From NCBI GenBank assembly GCA_937901225.1, contig CALCGX010000041.1:1-27628 (forward strand): DNA of 27,628 bases, in the 5' to 3' direction. The number at the start of each line of letters is the position of its first letter. Within the stretch, counting starts at the first letter, position 1. Shown here one piece after another: positions 7,844 to 16,208 of this stretch. The translations under genes were made by a program, and so were the position numbers. The notes beneath the pieces were generated by a model. The model was not told the origin of the DNA and searched no databases. It saw only the letters and a list, made by a program, of their open reading frames with translations. Source of the stretch: an uncultured Bacteroidales bacterium (lineage in GTDB: Bacteria; Bacteroidota; Bacteroidia; Bacteroidales; Paludibacteraceae).

Positions 7844-9034
7844 TTACTTTCTTGGAGCAGAAACATAGGTTGGATAGAATACTTGCTTAAGGCTATCCGC
7901 TATATTATGGTGATTCTTAAGTATCACATTCGCTGGGAAATAGCATTCGCCTGTAATACCAGGAATGCTACGATTCAGGCGCAACTGACGGCAAATCTCG
8001 TTGCCCTCGTTCCAAGCCGCAGCCATCTTTGGGTTACCCATATGGTAAGGCGCCATACCGATATACACGCGGCATTTGTCAGTAGCATGTTGTGCCCACC
8101 AATAAGCAAGTGTTTTGTAATCAGCCACTTTCTTACCAATCTCCCAATAGAGTTGTGGCACTACATAGTCAATCCAACCCTTCTCCATCCATAGAAGGAT
8201 ATCGGCATAGAGTTGGTCGTAGTTCTGCAATCCATTGGTCTCGCTACCGCGTGGGTCGTTAGCTTTGTTTCGCCAGATACCGAATGGAGAGATACCAAAC
8301 TGTACATGAGGTTTGATGCTCATGATCGTGTTGTGGACTTGCTCAATTGCCTTGTTCACATTATCACGACGCCAATCACCTACATTGTCGAAACCACGTG
8401 GGTCGGCAGCAAACACTTCTGCATCAGGAAACTCCTCGCCAGAGATTGGATAAGGATAGAAGTAGTCATCCATGTGAATGGCTTGGATATCGTAACGAGT
8501 TACCAGATCAGCTACCACTTTGCACAAGAAATCACGTGTCTCTTGCAAGTGTGGTGCGTAATACCATTGTTTACCATATTTCACAAACCATTCTGGGTGC
8601 TTGTGATACATGTGGTTTGGTGCTAAATCTTCAATATTCATCGTAGGAAGAGTCACACGATAAGGATTGATCCATACGTGTACATCAATACCGCGCTTAT
8701 GCGCTTCCGTGCATACAAACTCCAATGGGTCGTAAGTGGCTGCCTCTCCTTGTTTGCCAGTCAACCAATGGCTCCATGGTTCCAATTCTGAAGGGTAAAG
8801 CGCATCCGCAGTTGGACGAACTTGATACACGATAGCATTGAGGTTCATCTTCTGGAATTCATCCAACATGGCAATCATATCCGCCTTTTGTTGCTCATAG
8901 TTGCCGATAGCTGCTTTGGTAGGGAAGTCAATGTTAGCTACTGTGCTCACCCATGTGGCACGAAAATAAGGCTCTGCTGCAAAACTAACGCATGCAATAG
9001 CCACACAAAGAGAGGTTAAAAATGTCTTTTTCAT
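7844..9034 (-). CDS. Glycosyl-hydrolase-like 10 (DUF187) protein, DigH/YngK-like
   Basis: 396 residues with a signal peptide (MKKTFLTSLCVAIACVSFAA). GHL10 landmarks: FRATWVSTVANIDFP near the mature N-terminus, LNAIVYQVRPTADALYPSELEPWS, the HVWINPYRV block, and AIHMDDYFYPYP, followed by FGISPFGIWRN and VPQLYWE. These match the GHL10/DUF187 TIM barrel found in DigH, a septal peptidoglycan glycosidase acting on denuded glycans, and in Bacillus YngK. The Bacteroidota copy here is a single-domain form, close to barrel length. Catalytic acids probably lie in HMDDYFY and the later acidic strand ends. It probably acts on peptidoglycan or a surface glycan, which is inference from family. Confidence 0.85.
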   Translation of the reverse strand: MKKTFLTSLCVAIACVSFAAEPYFRATWVSTVANIDFPTKAAIGNYEQQKADMIAMLDEFQKMNLNAIVYQVRPTADALYPSELEPWSHWLTGKQGEAATYDPLEFVCTEAHKRGIDVHVWINPYRVTLPTMNIEDLAPNHMYHKHPEWFVKYGKQWYYAPHLQETRDFLCKVVADLVTRYDIQAIHMDDYFYPYPISGEEFPDAEVFAADPRGFDNVGDWRRDNVNKAIEQVHNTIMSIKPHVQFGISPFGIWRNKANDPRGSETNGLQNYDQLYADILLWMEKGWIDYVVPQLYWEIGKKVADYKTLAYWWAQHATDKCRVYIGMAPYHMGNPKMAAAWNEGNEICRQLRLNRSIPGITGECYFPANVILKNHHNIADSLKQVFYPTYVSAPRK

Positions 9035-9062
9035 TGTTTTATAGTTTTTAATTTGTTCATTA

Positions 9063-9110
9063 TCTAACTTCTAACAGCCGAAGGCGGTCTAACTTCTAAC
9101 AGCGAAGCGG
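9063..9110. repeat. Two-unit dispersed repeat (heptamer doublet plus mini-palindrome)
   Basis: Two direct copies, 25 and 23 nt (9063-9087 and 9088-9110), of TCTAACTTCTAACAGC followed by a tiny palindrome (CGAAGGC in one, GAAGC in the other) and GG. Each copy itself opens with a heptamer doublet, TCTAACT TCTAACA. The block abuts the stop codon of the esterase gene at 9115 and forms most of the gap before the next gene. It resembles the units at 18513, 20834 and 23796. Confidence 0.8.
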
Positions 9111-9114
9111 TCTT

Positions 9115-9966
9115 CTAAAATATCCGCTGCGCAAAAATCGTGAGATAGTCTATCCAGTTTTCCCATGAGTGTCCGCCAGCAGACTCGTGGTACTCGTATG
9201 GATATTGTTTCTCATCCAAGTATTGGCGATATACAACATTGTCTTGATAGAGGAAGTCGTCCACACCGCAAGCAATCCAGTAGAGTTGTGGGGGATTGGC
9301 AAACTGTTGCGCTAGTAGCGTCTCTGTCTGCTGGTAAGCAGGTTTATCAGATAATGCCAACGCGCTCATCTCGATGATGCGCTCAGAATGTGGCTGCTTG
9401 GTGTGAGGCACATATAGCGCCGAGAAGATACCTACATAGTCAAATGATTGATTGAGCAATGCTGCGGTGTGCATGGTATGGAATCCACCCATAGATAATC
9501 CTGCAATGGCGCGGTGCTGTTTGTCGGTGAGAGTGCGGAAATGCGCTTCTGTCCACGCGATGAGTTGGCTAAAGTTCTCCTCAAAAGTACTTTCCATCCA
9601 AAGACGTGATTCAGGGGCATAGTATTTTCCTGTTTGTTCGAGATAGCCGTTAGGCATAACGACAATCATCTGCTGGCACAAATTATTGGTAATAAGCGAG
9701 TCAAGGATTGCTTTGGCTTTGCCTTTAGTTAGCCAACCTGTCTCGTCATCACCGCTGCCGTGCAATAAATACAACACAGGATAATCCTTCTCGGAAGTGG
9801 CATATCCTTCTGGTAGATAGACTGCTACACCTGCTTCTCCAATGCTAGATGGATAGGATGTTACGATTACTTGACTTGGTTCAATGGTTTGTTTTGCCTT
9901 TGGGCAGCATCCTGCACACGCGATTAGCAGCACGAGTACGAGGATATTCAGAGATTTGTTTTTCAT
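9115..9966 (-). CDS. Esterase-D-type alpha/beta hydrolase lipoprotein
   Basis: 283 residues with a lipoprotein signal (MKNKSLNILVLVLLIACAGC; possible lipid-linked Cys17 or Cys20). The putative esterase fold is recognisable from VAVYLPEGY, YPVLYLLHGSGDDETGW (HG oxyanion strand), VVMPNG, the nucleophile elbow GLSMGG (Ser158), acid candidate CGVDDFLY (Asp236/237) and GGHSWENW with His266. This order is typical of esterase family PF00756 and of feruloyl/acetyl-xylan esterases of gut Bacteroidota. A role in removing acyl groups from a polymer is family-based inference; no polysaccharide-locus genes sit beside it. Confidence 0.85.
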   Translation of the reverse strand: MKNKSLNILVLVLLIACAGCCPKAKQTIEPSQVIVTSYPSSIGEAGVAVYLPEGYATSEKDYPVLYLLHGSGDDETGWLTKGKAKAILDSLITNNLCQQMIVVMPNGYLEQTGKYYAPESRLWMESTFEENFSQLIAWTEAHFRTLTDKQHRAIAGLSMGGFHTMHTAALLNQSFDYVGIFSALYVPHTKQPHSERIIEMSALALSDKPAYQQTETLLAQQFANPPQLYWIACGVDDFLYQDNVVYRQYLDEKQYPYEYHESAGGHSWENWIDYLTIFAQRIF

Positions 9967-10007
9967 GATATTTAGTATGTATTATTGGAGTACGCACAAA
10001 TGCGGTG

Positions 10008-10038
10008 CAAAGTTACTACAAAAAATGCACATACGCAA
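10008..10038 (-). promoter_or_regulatory. Promoter of esterase lipoprotein gene
   Basis: On the minus strand TTG (10036-10038), 20 nt, then TAACTTTG (10008-10015). Exact fit to the Bacteroidota -33/-7 pattern; the leader would be about 35 nt. Confidence 0.7.
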
Positions 10039-10475
10039 GTAAAGCGAGTAAAATATGTAAAAAAGATAGACAATCTATCTCATACGATATTTAACACCTC
10101 ACTTAAGCTTGCTTGGGAATGAGGTGATGGATAGCGGATGAATCAGGTATCAACCGAGTTAGGAGAAAGTTATCTGTTTGTTAATTCGCCTTCAAGTTAC
10201 CTGCGGGTTAGGCGACCACTTCGCGACCACTGTAGCACATCTCTAGGACTTCTGTGGGCTTTCGGTGGCTTTCTATAAACGTGTCTCTATAATGCTGCAA
10301 AAATCTTCGGCACGGAAGGGGTTTTGTGCCGAAGAATTGTAAACATTGCTATAAAAAGACGCTTAAAGCAAGCGGAAGGTGTTGATTATCAACGCATCCC
10401 GCTTGGGTGATTTTTTTGTTATTTTTTTCTTTATGCTGAAGATTGTGCCGAAAGTTTTGTTTTGCGTATCGGAAT
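10039..10475. other. Gene-free stretch with inverted repeats, no open frame recognised
   Basis: No credible gene is seen. Structure present: CACCTCA/TGAGGTG dyad (starting near 10095), an 11-nt direct repeat GCGACCACT (10212-10220 and 10223-10231), a 10-bp hairpin TCTTCGGCAC/GTGCCGAAGA (10304-10313 with 10326-10335) and the terminator-like region at 10353-10417. A decayed gene, a mobile-element scar or a small RNA are all possible; no promoter consensus was found for a plus-strand RNA. Confidence 0.4.
10353..10417. terminator. Nested hairpin with T runs on both strands
   Basis: CAAGCGG (10369-10375) pairs with CCGCTTG (10399-10405), enclosing a GTTG/CAAC hairpin, and TTTTTTT begins at 10411 on the plus strand. 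On the minus strand an alternative stem CGCTT/AAGCG (10360-10374) is followed by TCTTTTT, which would suit the end of the minus-strand lipoprotein gene that stops at 10476. Confidence 0.5.
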
Positions 10476-11279
10476 TTATTGTTTTATGTGTTTGCTTTTA
10501 ACAGATTTGTATTGCTGTTGAAATTTATCTAACAATAGCATACAAGAGTGGAAATTTTCATTCTTGGTTTTTGCAGGGTCGGTTTCTGTATATGCAATAT
10601 ACATCACATCATGTGACAACATGGCATCTACCATATCTTGCCCAAAATACACTTTTTCGCTGATAGATTCTTCAGATTGAATCTCCAAAGCATCTTCCCT
10701 TCCAAACGATGCACCATTTATATCGTCTATGCCGTTTGAAAAAGCAATGGCTACAAATACAACAGGATCGTCAGGCAGTGTAAGTGTCAAAAAATCATTT
10801 TCGGGCGATAAGAGTACATCAAGAATGCTAACATGGTTCGCGTCGTCATACTCTTCATACTTTATTACGGCTTGATTCAAACATGAATAACCTAATGTTT
10901 CTAATGCTATTGTATCGTAATACCAAGTAGTTATTATATTGGTAAATGGCATTAGTAGTGTGTCGATAGTAAAGGTCACTTCTTCTGGAGTATTGATAGT
11001 TTCATCCATCATCAATTGTAACAAGGTGCCTGCCAAACTCTTTGCGCCAATGCGAATGTTTATATCTGGATGATGTTCCACATGGCATTGCATCGTGTCA
11101 ATCAACTGGAGGATATCATCTTTCACTTCCATGATTGTGCGCGTACTATCTAATGTGGCATGGAAGATGTGAGTTAGCGTGAAGTCGGTTATGTTGTCTT
11201 GCTCAGAAGATGTTACAGGTTTGGTGCAAGAGGTAAGAACCAAAAGAATTACAAAAGGAAAGATAAATAGGGGCTTCAT
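10476..11279 (-). CDS. Hypothetical lipoprotein
   Basis: 267 residues, with a clear lipoprotein signal (MKPLFIFPFVILLVLTSC; lipobox LTSC, Cys18) and a mature part of about 250 residues. I do not recognise its family. Visible traits: acidic overall, a long helical region with an IMEVKDDILQLIDTMQCHVEHH stretch (given by key residues KDDILQLIDTM), several strand-like VFVAIAFSNG segments and a basic C-terminal end. It stands apart from the DUF488 operon by its own leader of 56 nt and probably has its own promoter (TACATTTG on the minus strand near 11306). A secreted or periplasmic accessory role is only inference. Confidence 0.6.
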   Translation of the reverse strand: MKPLFIFPFVILLVLTSCTKPVTSSEQDNITDFTLTHIFHATLDSTRTIMEVKDDILQLIDTMQCHVEHHPDINIRIGAKSLAGTLLQLMMDETINTPEEVTFTIDTLLMPFTNIITTWYYDTIALETLGYSCLNQAVIKYEEYDDANHVSILDVLLSPENDFLTLTLPDDPVVFVAIAFSNGIDDINGASFGREDALEIQSEESISEKVYFGQDMVDAMLSHDVMYIAYTETDPAKTKNENFHSCMLLLDKFQQQYKSVKSKHIKQ

Positions 11280-11335
11280 ATTACGGAAGAGTAACAGTGT
11301 TTTTTACAAATGTAATTAAATACAAAATATCTTGA

Positions 11336-11977
11336 TTATATTTTGAATCCTCCTGATAATTGAAGATAACAACGTTCTTCACAATCCGAATCTTCTGGTG
11401 CCCACCAATTTGCTAAAGATAAACGTAGTAATGTCCCTTGTGGAATCTCTTGTACTGTGGCGTCTTCTAAACCAACATATGGCATTTGAAAACCAGAAGG
11501 GAACCTTGTTGCAGTGTAGTGATAATATACTTTGCCATTGATTTCATTCTTGAGTATCAAACTATCCGAAATCCAAAAACAAGTACTAAATGAAGGACAT
11601 GAATCTTCACTTATATAGAGTTTGCCAGCAGATGTGAAACGCAACTTATCTTCAAAAACACTCATGAGCGACCCTTGGTACAGAGGAACATCACTCTCGT
11701 GCAATACCTTTATCAAATCCTGATTATTAATTGTTTCACCCGTAAATGTGCGAGACAATACAGCAACATCTTCAGAGTGAGGCAAAGGACGATAATTAGT
11801 ATATTCATACTCAAGATCCCAAATCTGTAGTAACTCATATGGACAATCTTGAAGTGTTTCATGAAATCCGTCCTCGTTTAACAAACGTATAGATTTCTTC
11901 TTATCTAAATCTATCGCCCCAACGCAAACATGGTTGTGCTGCATTTTGGTTTTAGATACAATTAAAACTCTTCCCAT
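11336..11977 (-). CDS. Dual-OB-domain-like protein linked to DUF488 genes
   Basis: 213 residues. The N-terminal pattern VLIVSKTKMQHNHVCVGAIDLDKKKSIRLLNEDG and the later WDLEYEYTNYRPLPHSEDVAV block resemble the dual-OB-containing domain family, which is often encoded next to DUF488 genes; I identify it mainly from pattern and context. No catalytic motif is evident; the OB folds would suggest nucleic-acid or small-ligand binding. The gene lies 2 nt after the DUF488 gene at 11980-12462 and is the last of three tightly spaced genes, so it is almost certainly co-transcribed with both DUF488 genes. AT-rich like its neighbours. Confidence 0.65.
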   Translation of the reverse strand: MGRVLIVSKTKMQHNHVCVGAIDLDKKKSIRLLNEDGFHETLQDCPYELLQIWDLEYEYTNYRPLPHSEDVAVLSRTFTGETINNQDLIKVLHESDVPLYQGSLMSVFEDKLRFTSAGKLYISEDSCPSFSTCFWISDSLILKNEINGKVYYHYTATRFPSGFQMPYVGLEDATVQEIPQGTLLRLSLANWWAPEDSDCEERCYLQLSGGFKI

Positions 11978-11979
11978 GA

Positions 11980-12462
11980 CTACAAGTGTTTGACAGTAAG
12001 ATTATATTTTTGGTTAAGTCTATTTGCGACGATAGAACGATGGCAGGCATATGGTGATTCTTCAACACAAAATAGAACTACTCTACAAACATTTAAATTA
12101 TGTAGTTCTTGCACTAAATCATCCAAATTGTACTTGTCTAAGACATCGGATATATACAATCTTGTAAAAATGTTCCCTAATGTTTTACGTGTTTTCTTAC
12201 TATTGCCACTGCGTATATCTTCTTCCTTTTGAGCGGTTCGAATTTCTTTCGTCGGTGCAAGTTCTATAATATGTTTATATTTAATATCTAATTTCGCTAA
12301 TTTTTCTTGTAAATACGAACTATTTACAAATTTATATTGACTTCCACGCACACCACGACGTTGTCGTATATCTAAAAATAAATCAACATCATTCTTCGTC
12401 AATTTATCAAAAAATACATTTTCAGTAGAGTTGTAAACTCCTATAGTATAAATTTCCAACAT
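11980..12462 (-). CDS. DUF488 family protein (second copy)
   Basis: 160 residues. DUF488 hallmarks: N-terminal YTIGVYNSTENVFFDKL, the DIRQRRGVRGSQY block (Asp31-Arg33), and the C-terminal cysteine/histidine motif FCVEESPYACHRSIVA with Cys132, Cys140, His141 and Arg142. The sequence differs clearly from the upstream DUF488 gene, so the pair is not a recent duplication. The biochemical role of DUF488 proteins is not established. It begins 13 nt after the upstream DUF488 gene stops, in one operon with it and with the dual-OB gene. Confidence 0.88.
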   Translation of the reverse strand: MLEIYTIGVYNSTENVFFDKLTKNDVDLFLDIRQRRGVRGSQYKFVNSSYLQEKLAKLDIKYKHIIELAPTKEIRTAQKEEDIRSGNSKKTRKTLGNIFTRLYISDVLDKYNLDDLVQELHNLNVCRVVLFCVEESPYACHRSIVANRLNQKYNLTVKHL

Positions 12463-12475
12463 AGCGCTTGGTTAA

Positions 12476-13051
12476 TTAGTCAAACTGAGAAAAACTACTT
12501 TGTTCGGTTGGGATTAAATATGTCTTTCGTGAAGCTGTTGGTGCAACTCCAAATAAATCCATCGTCCCCCATCCTTCAGTGGCTTCTATGTCTAAATCTT
12601 CTTGTGATTTAGAGACATTGTTTACTCTATGTAGAACAGGAATATGGTTATCAGTTAACACTTTACCTATAAGTTTATAGCGATGGCACATTTTGGGATC
12701 TGCCTCGCTACACATAATCGAAATGGGTATATCACTTTGTGAAGCTTTAATTAGGCGATTTATTCCTGCAATGAAAAAATCCTTTTGTGCTACTTTGCTA
12801 TAATCCACTTTACCGTTTGTATAGCAAGTAGGATCACTAGGCAATCCACCAAGTACATCTCCCATATAAACATAAGTAATACCATTTCTTTGCAAGAGTG
12901 CCTTTAGAGGTTCTTGATTAAAATGTGTACTCCATTTAGAATATGGTTTACTACGGATATCAATTAGGTACTTGATGCCAAGAGAGTTTAATTCTAAAAG
13001 AAACTCTTCAAATGACTTATTCCCATGCCCTATTGTATATATTACTCCCAT
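12476..13051 (-). CDS. DUF488 family protein (first copy)
   Basis: 191 residues. It opens with the DUF488 signature YTIGHGNKSFEEFLLEL, then DIRSKPYSKW (Asp31-Arg33) and, near the middle, MCSEADPKMCHRYKLIG with Cys114, Cys122, His123 and Arg124. An extra C-terminal tail of about 55 residues (ending FSQFD) exceeds the paralogue next door. Two divergent DUF488 proteins followed by a dual-OB protein form an operon of three genes with a well-formed promoter at 13088-13118. The residues DIR and CxxxxxxxCHR are conserved and probably form one active or binding site, which is inference. Confidence 0.88.
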   Translation of the reverse strand: MGVIYTIGHGNKSFEEFLLELNSLGIKYLIDIRSKPYSKWSTHFNQEPLKALLQRNGITYVYMGDVLGGLPSDPTCYTNGKVDYSKVAQKDFFIAGINRLIKASQSDIPISIMCSEADPKMCHRYKLIGKVLTDNHIPVLHRVNNVSKSQEDLDIEATEGWGTMDLFGVAPTASRKTYLIPTEQSSFSQFD

Positions 13052-13087
13052 AATTTAAGTTTTTTCTTTAGCATTACAAACCGCGTG

Positions 13088-13118
13088 CAAAGTTACAATT
13101 ATTTTTTGAGATATGCAA
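13088..13118 (-). promoter_or_regulatory. Promoter of DUF488-DUF488-dual-OB operon
   Basis: On the minus strand TTG (13116-13118), 20 nt, then TAACTTTG (13088-13095). The leader is about 30 nt, ending at the ATG at 13051. This suggests the operon is transcribed independently of the ATPase pair just upstream. Confidence 0.75.
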
Positions 13119-13150
13119 GAGTGAATCATTATTTTGATGATAAACTTTAT

Positions 13151-14179
13151 CTAAAAAATCAAATAATTACTCTTTTTATCGCCTACTATGTATGGTTCTA
13201 ACTGTGGCTTGTCCGTTAAATAATCTATTACTTGTTGAAGTTTTTGTAATTTTAGATTGATATTCTTGAATTTATCATATTTACATAGAGAATTGATTGA
13301 TAATGTTGTATCGGGTTTAGAGGGCCCTTCAAAATAATTGAAAGAATCACGGCTCTCAAAGTGTTTATAGTTTGTTATAATGTGTCTATCATGCACTATT
13401 CGCTTGTATTCTCCAAGCAAAGAATCACACTTGACAAATGTAACATTAGGTTCTATTCCTATTTTAGTCTTGACAATCCTTTTAATGGTGTTAATGAGTC
13501 CTGAATCACTTTGCTTACTTTCTAAAACAAGTCCTTCTGCAGTAGCGAATATAATAATATTGGTTGGGATATGTTGAGATTGCGTTAAAATTTCCAAAAT
13601 AGAGTATATATTTGCATCTTTTATTGCATCATTTTCTGAGAAGATATATTTATCAACGATTATTATGTCGGTACATAAGGACCTATTTTCATCAATAATG
13701 TTCCAATCGTCCATTTCTTGGCTCAAATAATCACAGGATAGTTCGCTTTCTTCGATAAATAAATTCTCTAATATTCTAACTTCATCACCTTGTTTGGATG
13801 GGGATAATAAAACTTCGCACAAATCAACTGATCGATCGTTTACGGTCACTATACTACAATTAGAGACCATATAAATATCCGACAAACCATTTTCAAGTGG
13901 ATTCTCTTGATTTTGACAATGATTTAATCTCAGTTGTGGTATTTTTGCTGTATATTTTATTGGTTCTGATTTTCCTCTGCCAGTTGTTAGTTGGGCAAGA
14001 AAATGTTTAACTTTTTCTATGTCAGCACGTTTTAAATTACAGATGAGTGAAGAGTTATCAAAAGTACACTTGATATTTAACTCTGATTTCAACAAGCGAA
14101 GCAAATCATCCCTATTGGGATGAGAATAATATCTCTTTATGAATGATACTAAATGCTCTATGTCAAAATATATATCCAT
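13151..14179 (-). CDS. Unknown ATPase-partner protein with PLD/MIT_C-like HDR motif
   Basis: 342 residues from the ATG at 14179, 7 nt after the stop of the ATPase gene; an in-frame start at 14260 would overlap that gene by more than 70 nt and adds an unlike segment. The N-terminal half (about 1-100) is a helical region with no match I know. The C-terminal half has a Rossmann-like run of strands (TDIIIVDKYIF, TNIIIFATAEG, EPNVTFVKCD) followed by HDRHIITNYKHF at residues 263-274 and SFNYFEG. HDRxIxTN is reminiscent of degenerate phospholipase-D/MIT_C-type folds in prokaryotic conflict systems. The family name is uncertain. Tightly coupled to the ATPase, so probably its effector or regulator partner. 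AT-rich. Confidence 0.6.
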   Translation of the reverse strand: MDIYFDIEHLVSFIKRYYSHPNRDDLLRLLKSELNIKCTFDNSSLICNLKRADIEKVKHFLAQLTTGRGKSEPIKYTAKIPQLRLNHCQNQENPLENGLSDIYMVSNCSIVTVNDRSVDLCEVLLSPSKQGDEVRILENLFIEESELSCDYLSQEMDDWNIIDENRSLCTDIIIVDKYIFSENDAIKDANIYSILEILTQSQHIPTNIIIFATAEGLVLESKQSDSGLINTIKRIVKTKIGIEPNVTFVKCDSLLGEYKRIVHDRHIITNYKHFESRDSFNYFEGPSKPDTTLSINSLCKYDKFKNINLKLQKLQQVIDYLTDKPQLEPYIVGDKKSNYLIF

Positions 14180-14186
14180 AACGCAA

Positions 14187-16166
14187 TTACAATGTTTGGA
14201 ATGCGAGGTTGGTAGCTTCATCGTAAAAACCAGTACCAAAATCATTCTCAAAATTACCATCCTTACGATATATCATTTCATAAGGCTTGTCATTTTTTGG
14301 AATGTAATATACCTTAAAAGGATTATCAAATGGAGGAACATAATACTCACACGATTCACGTTCTGCTTCATTACCAGCATAAGCCTCTGCTACTATGACT
14401 TGCGTTTTACGTATCAAATATTCGCTATGTGTTTCTATAAGAAACATTACTCCTAACTGTTTCCATGCATCATAGAACAAATCTGCTAGTAAAGATTGAT
14501 ATGCGGGGTGTAAATGATTTTCTGGTTCCTCGATTGCAATAATCGTGTAAGGAGGACATGATCCTTCTTCGCAAACAGGAGCACCATGTGTTACGATAGA
14601 GAGTAATACTGATACTAATTGTGTTATGCCAAAACCCATGTCTGCTAACAATTGACCTGTATTGTCTTCTTCTGACTTGTAGAGTCGCAATGTGATGCCC
14701 AATCCATCATTTACACTTTCAAGCTTAATATGATGAGCAATGTCAAATTTTTGAAGCCATTTGTTAAGAAATTCCTCTTTAGCATTATTAACCATATAAT
14801 AACTATTTTTTATAGAGTAGGTGTATTCTTGTAAAATGTTTCCAAATTTATCGGACAAGTTTTCAAGTGTGTATAAACGTTGTACGGTGCAAGTGTCCGA
14901 AGAAATGTAATGACATTGTTTGGGCTGATTGATAGGACATTTTGGCAACAGAGTATGTTCAATGATATCCATAACATACATTATGAACCAATCGTAAAAT
15001 GGATTCGTAAGCTTTGCATAAGAATAATCTTCACCCAATGATGGACATTGAAGTATAGCGGATAATGCCAAGTCCTTTTGTCTATAGGAGAGCTGCATTA
15101 ATTTATAAGCTACAAACTGGAAATTTATAGTTTGCTTTTTATTAACTATTTTGTGTGCGTATTTTTTTGCAAAATCCTTATTTCGCAATAAACTTTCTAG
15201 AGCCTTTTCTTTATCTAAAAAGTCCCCGTCTAATGCAATCTGTGATATGTGTCGTAGCGTAGAGAATTGATGGATCTCTAATAACAATTGATCATTTAGT
15301 AAACTCGTGTGTACATGCGAATTAGGCTGTAACTCCAAATCTTTATAATATTCATTAAAGGTTAGAAAATCTGATTTCTCAAAGTCATTAATGATTAAAT
15401 CTATTTCTGAATCTGTTTTTATTTGTTCGTCTAAAAGATTACGAACTTCTGATTTTGCAATATCTCCAATAAGCAATAAAATAGGACAATAATGTATAAT
15501 CCCACTTTGAATATGTTTTTGCAAAAAAGGGAGATGTTTTTTCTTATCATAGCTTATAGTTGGTCTATGAATATTTTTCTCTGGAGCAGGGCAAGGACGA
15601 TGACCTTTTTTTACCCAAGTAATATAGTCTTCAAATAAATATGATGGATTAAATGTTGTAATATTTTCAGTTAGTACAGATTTATATGGATTATCTCCTC
15701 CTTTGGGCAATTTTGTAAAATCTAATTCTAGAATGGTATTACCAGAAGTGGTTATTCGAACTATTTTTAGCCAAGCATCATTGCTACTGTCATTTGAGTC
15801 ATTCCCAAATACATATTCAACTTCTAACGGTTTAGAAGTTTTTCTTATGAAACCTTTACTATTGCATGTATAGGTAAAATGAATACATCCATCATTCTTT
15901 TCATTATGATTTAAAACAGATGTAAAATCACCTAATTTTAAATTGTATTTGTGTAACCCCAACGATTCGCTTCTAATATCAAAATTTTGTCCTTGAGTAC
16001 GAAGACGATCAATAAAATTATAAAGTAATAGCAAAGCTTTGGTTATTGAGCTCTTTCCAGAACTATTGCAGCCAGTAAGGAATGTGAGAGGTGCAAGGTC
16101 AAAAGTTGAACCTTCTTGATCAAAAATGCGGAAGTTTTGGATTTTAAGAGAAGTGATAGCTGCCAT
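14187..16166 (-). CDS. AAA/ABC-type ATPase, DUF3696-like, probable defence ATPase
   Basis: 659 residues from the ATG at 16166 (MAAITSLKIQNFRIF); an in-frame start at 16211 would extend across the promoter. SMC-like half sites are in order: NFRIF, Walker A GCNSSGKSS (residues 32-40), a long helical middle of about 450 residues, then the ABC signature-like LADMGFGITQLVSV (about 507-520), Walker B IIAIEEPENHLHP (about 542-554), the switch LIETHSEYLI (about 576) and the DUF3696-type tail FGTGFYDEA (about 643). The order and tail match AAA_15/DUF3696 ATPases, common in phage-defence genes. No TOPRIM (OLD) or nuclease domain is fused; the effector is probably the next gene. It has its own promoter and a dyad at that promoter. 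Confidence 0.88.
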   Translation of the reverse strand: MAAITSLKIQNFRIFDQEGSTFDLAPLTFLTGCNSSGKSSITKALLLLYNFIDRLRTQGQNFDIRSESLGLHKYNLKLGDFTSVLNHNEKNDGCIHFTYTCNSKGFIRKTSKPLEVEYVFGNDSNDSSNDAWLKIVRITTSGNTILELDFTKLPKGGDNPYKSVLTENITTFNPSYLFEDYITWVKKGHRPCPAPEKNIHRPTISYDKKKHLPFLQKHIQSGIIHYCPILLLIGDIAKSEVRNLLDEQIKTDSEIDLIINDFEKSDFLTFNEYYKDLELQPNSHVHTSLLNDQLLLEIHQFSTLRHISQIALDGDFLDKEKALESLLRNKDFAKKYAHKIVNKKQTINFQFVAYKLMQLSYRQKDLALSAILQCPSLGEDYSYAKLTNPFYDWFIMYVMDIIEHTLLPKCPINQPKQCHYISSDTCTVQRLYTLENLSDKFGNILQEYTYSIKNSYYMVNNAKEEFLNKWLQKFDIAHHIKLESVNDGLGITLRLYKSEEDNTGQLLADMGFGITQLVSVLLSIVTHGAPVCEEGSCPPYTIIAIEEPENHLHPAYQSLLADLFYDAWKQLGVMFLIETHSEYLIRKTQVIVAEAYAGNEAERESCEYYVPPFDNPFKVYYIPKNDKPYEMIYRKDGNFENDFGTGFYDEATNLAFQTL

Positions 16167-16208
16167 AATTAATAAGGATATTTTGTGTTCATTTTTCGTT
16201 TGACGGTG

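Noticed and set aside
10039..10475. tmRNA, RNase P or SRP RNA in the gene-free gap
   Set aside because: None of the conserved core sequences of these RNAs could be found on either strand, and the hairpins do not match their layout.
14180..14260. Extended start of the HDR protein at 14260
   Set aside because: It would overlap the ATPase gene by more than 70 nt; the ATG at 14179 is 7 nt after the ATPase stop and gives a natural operon spacing.
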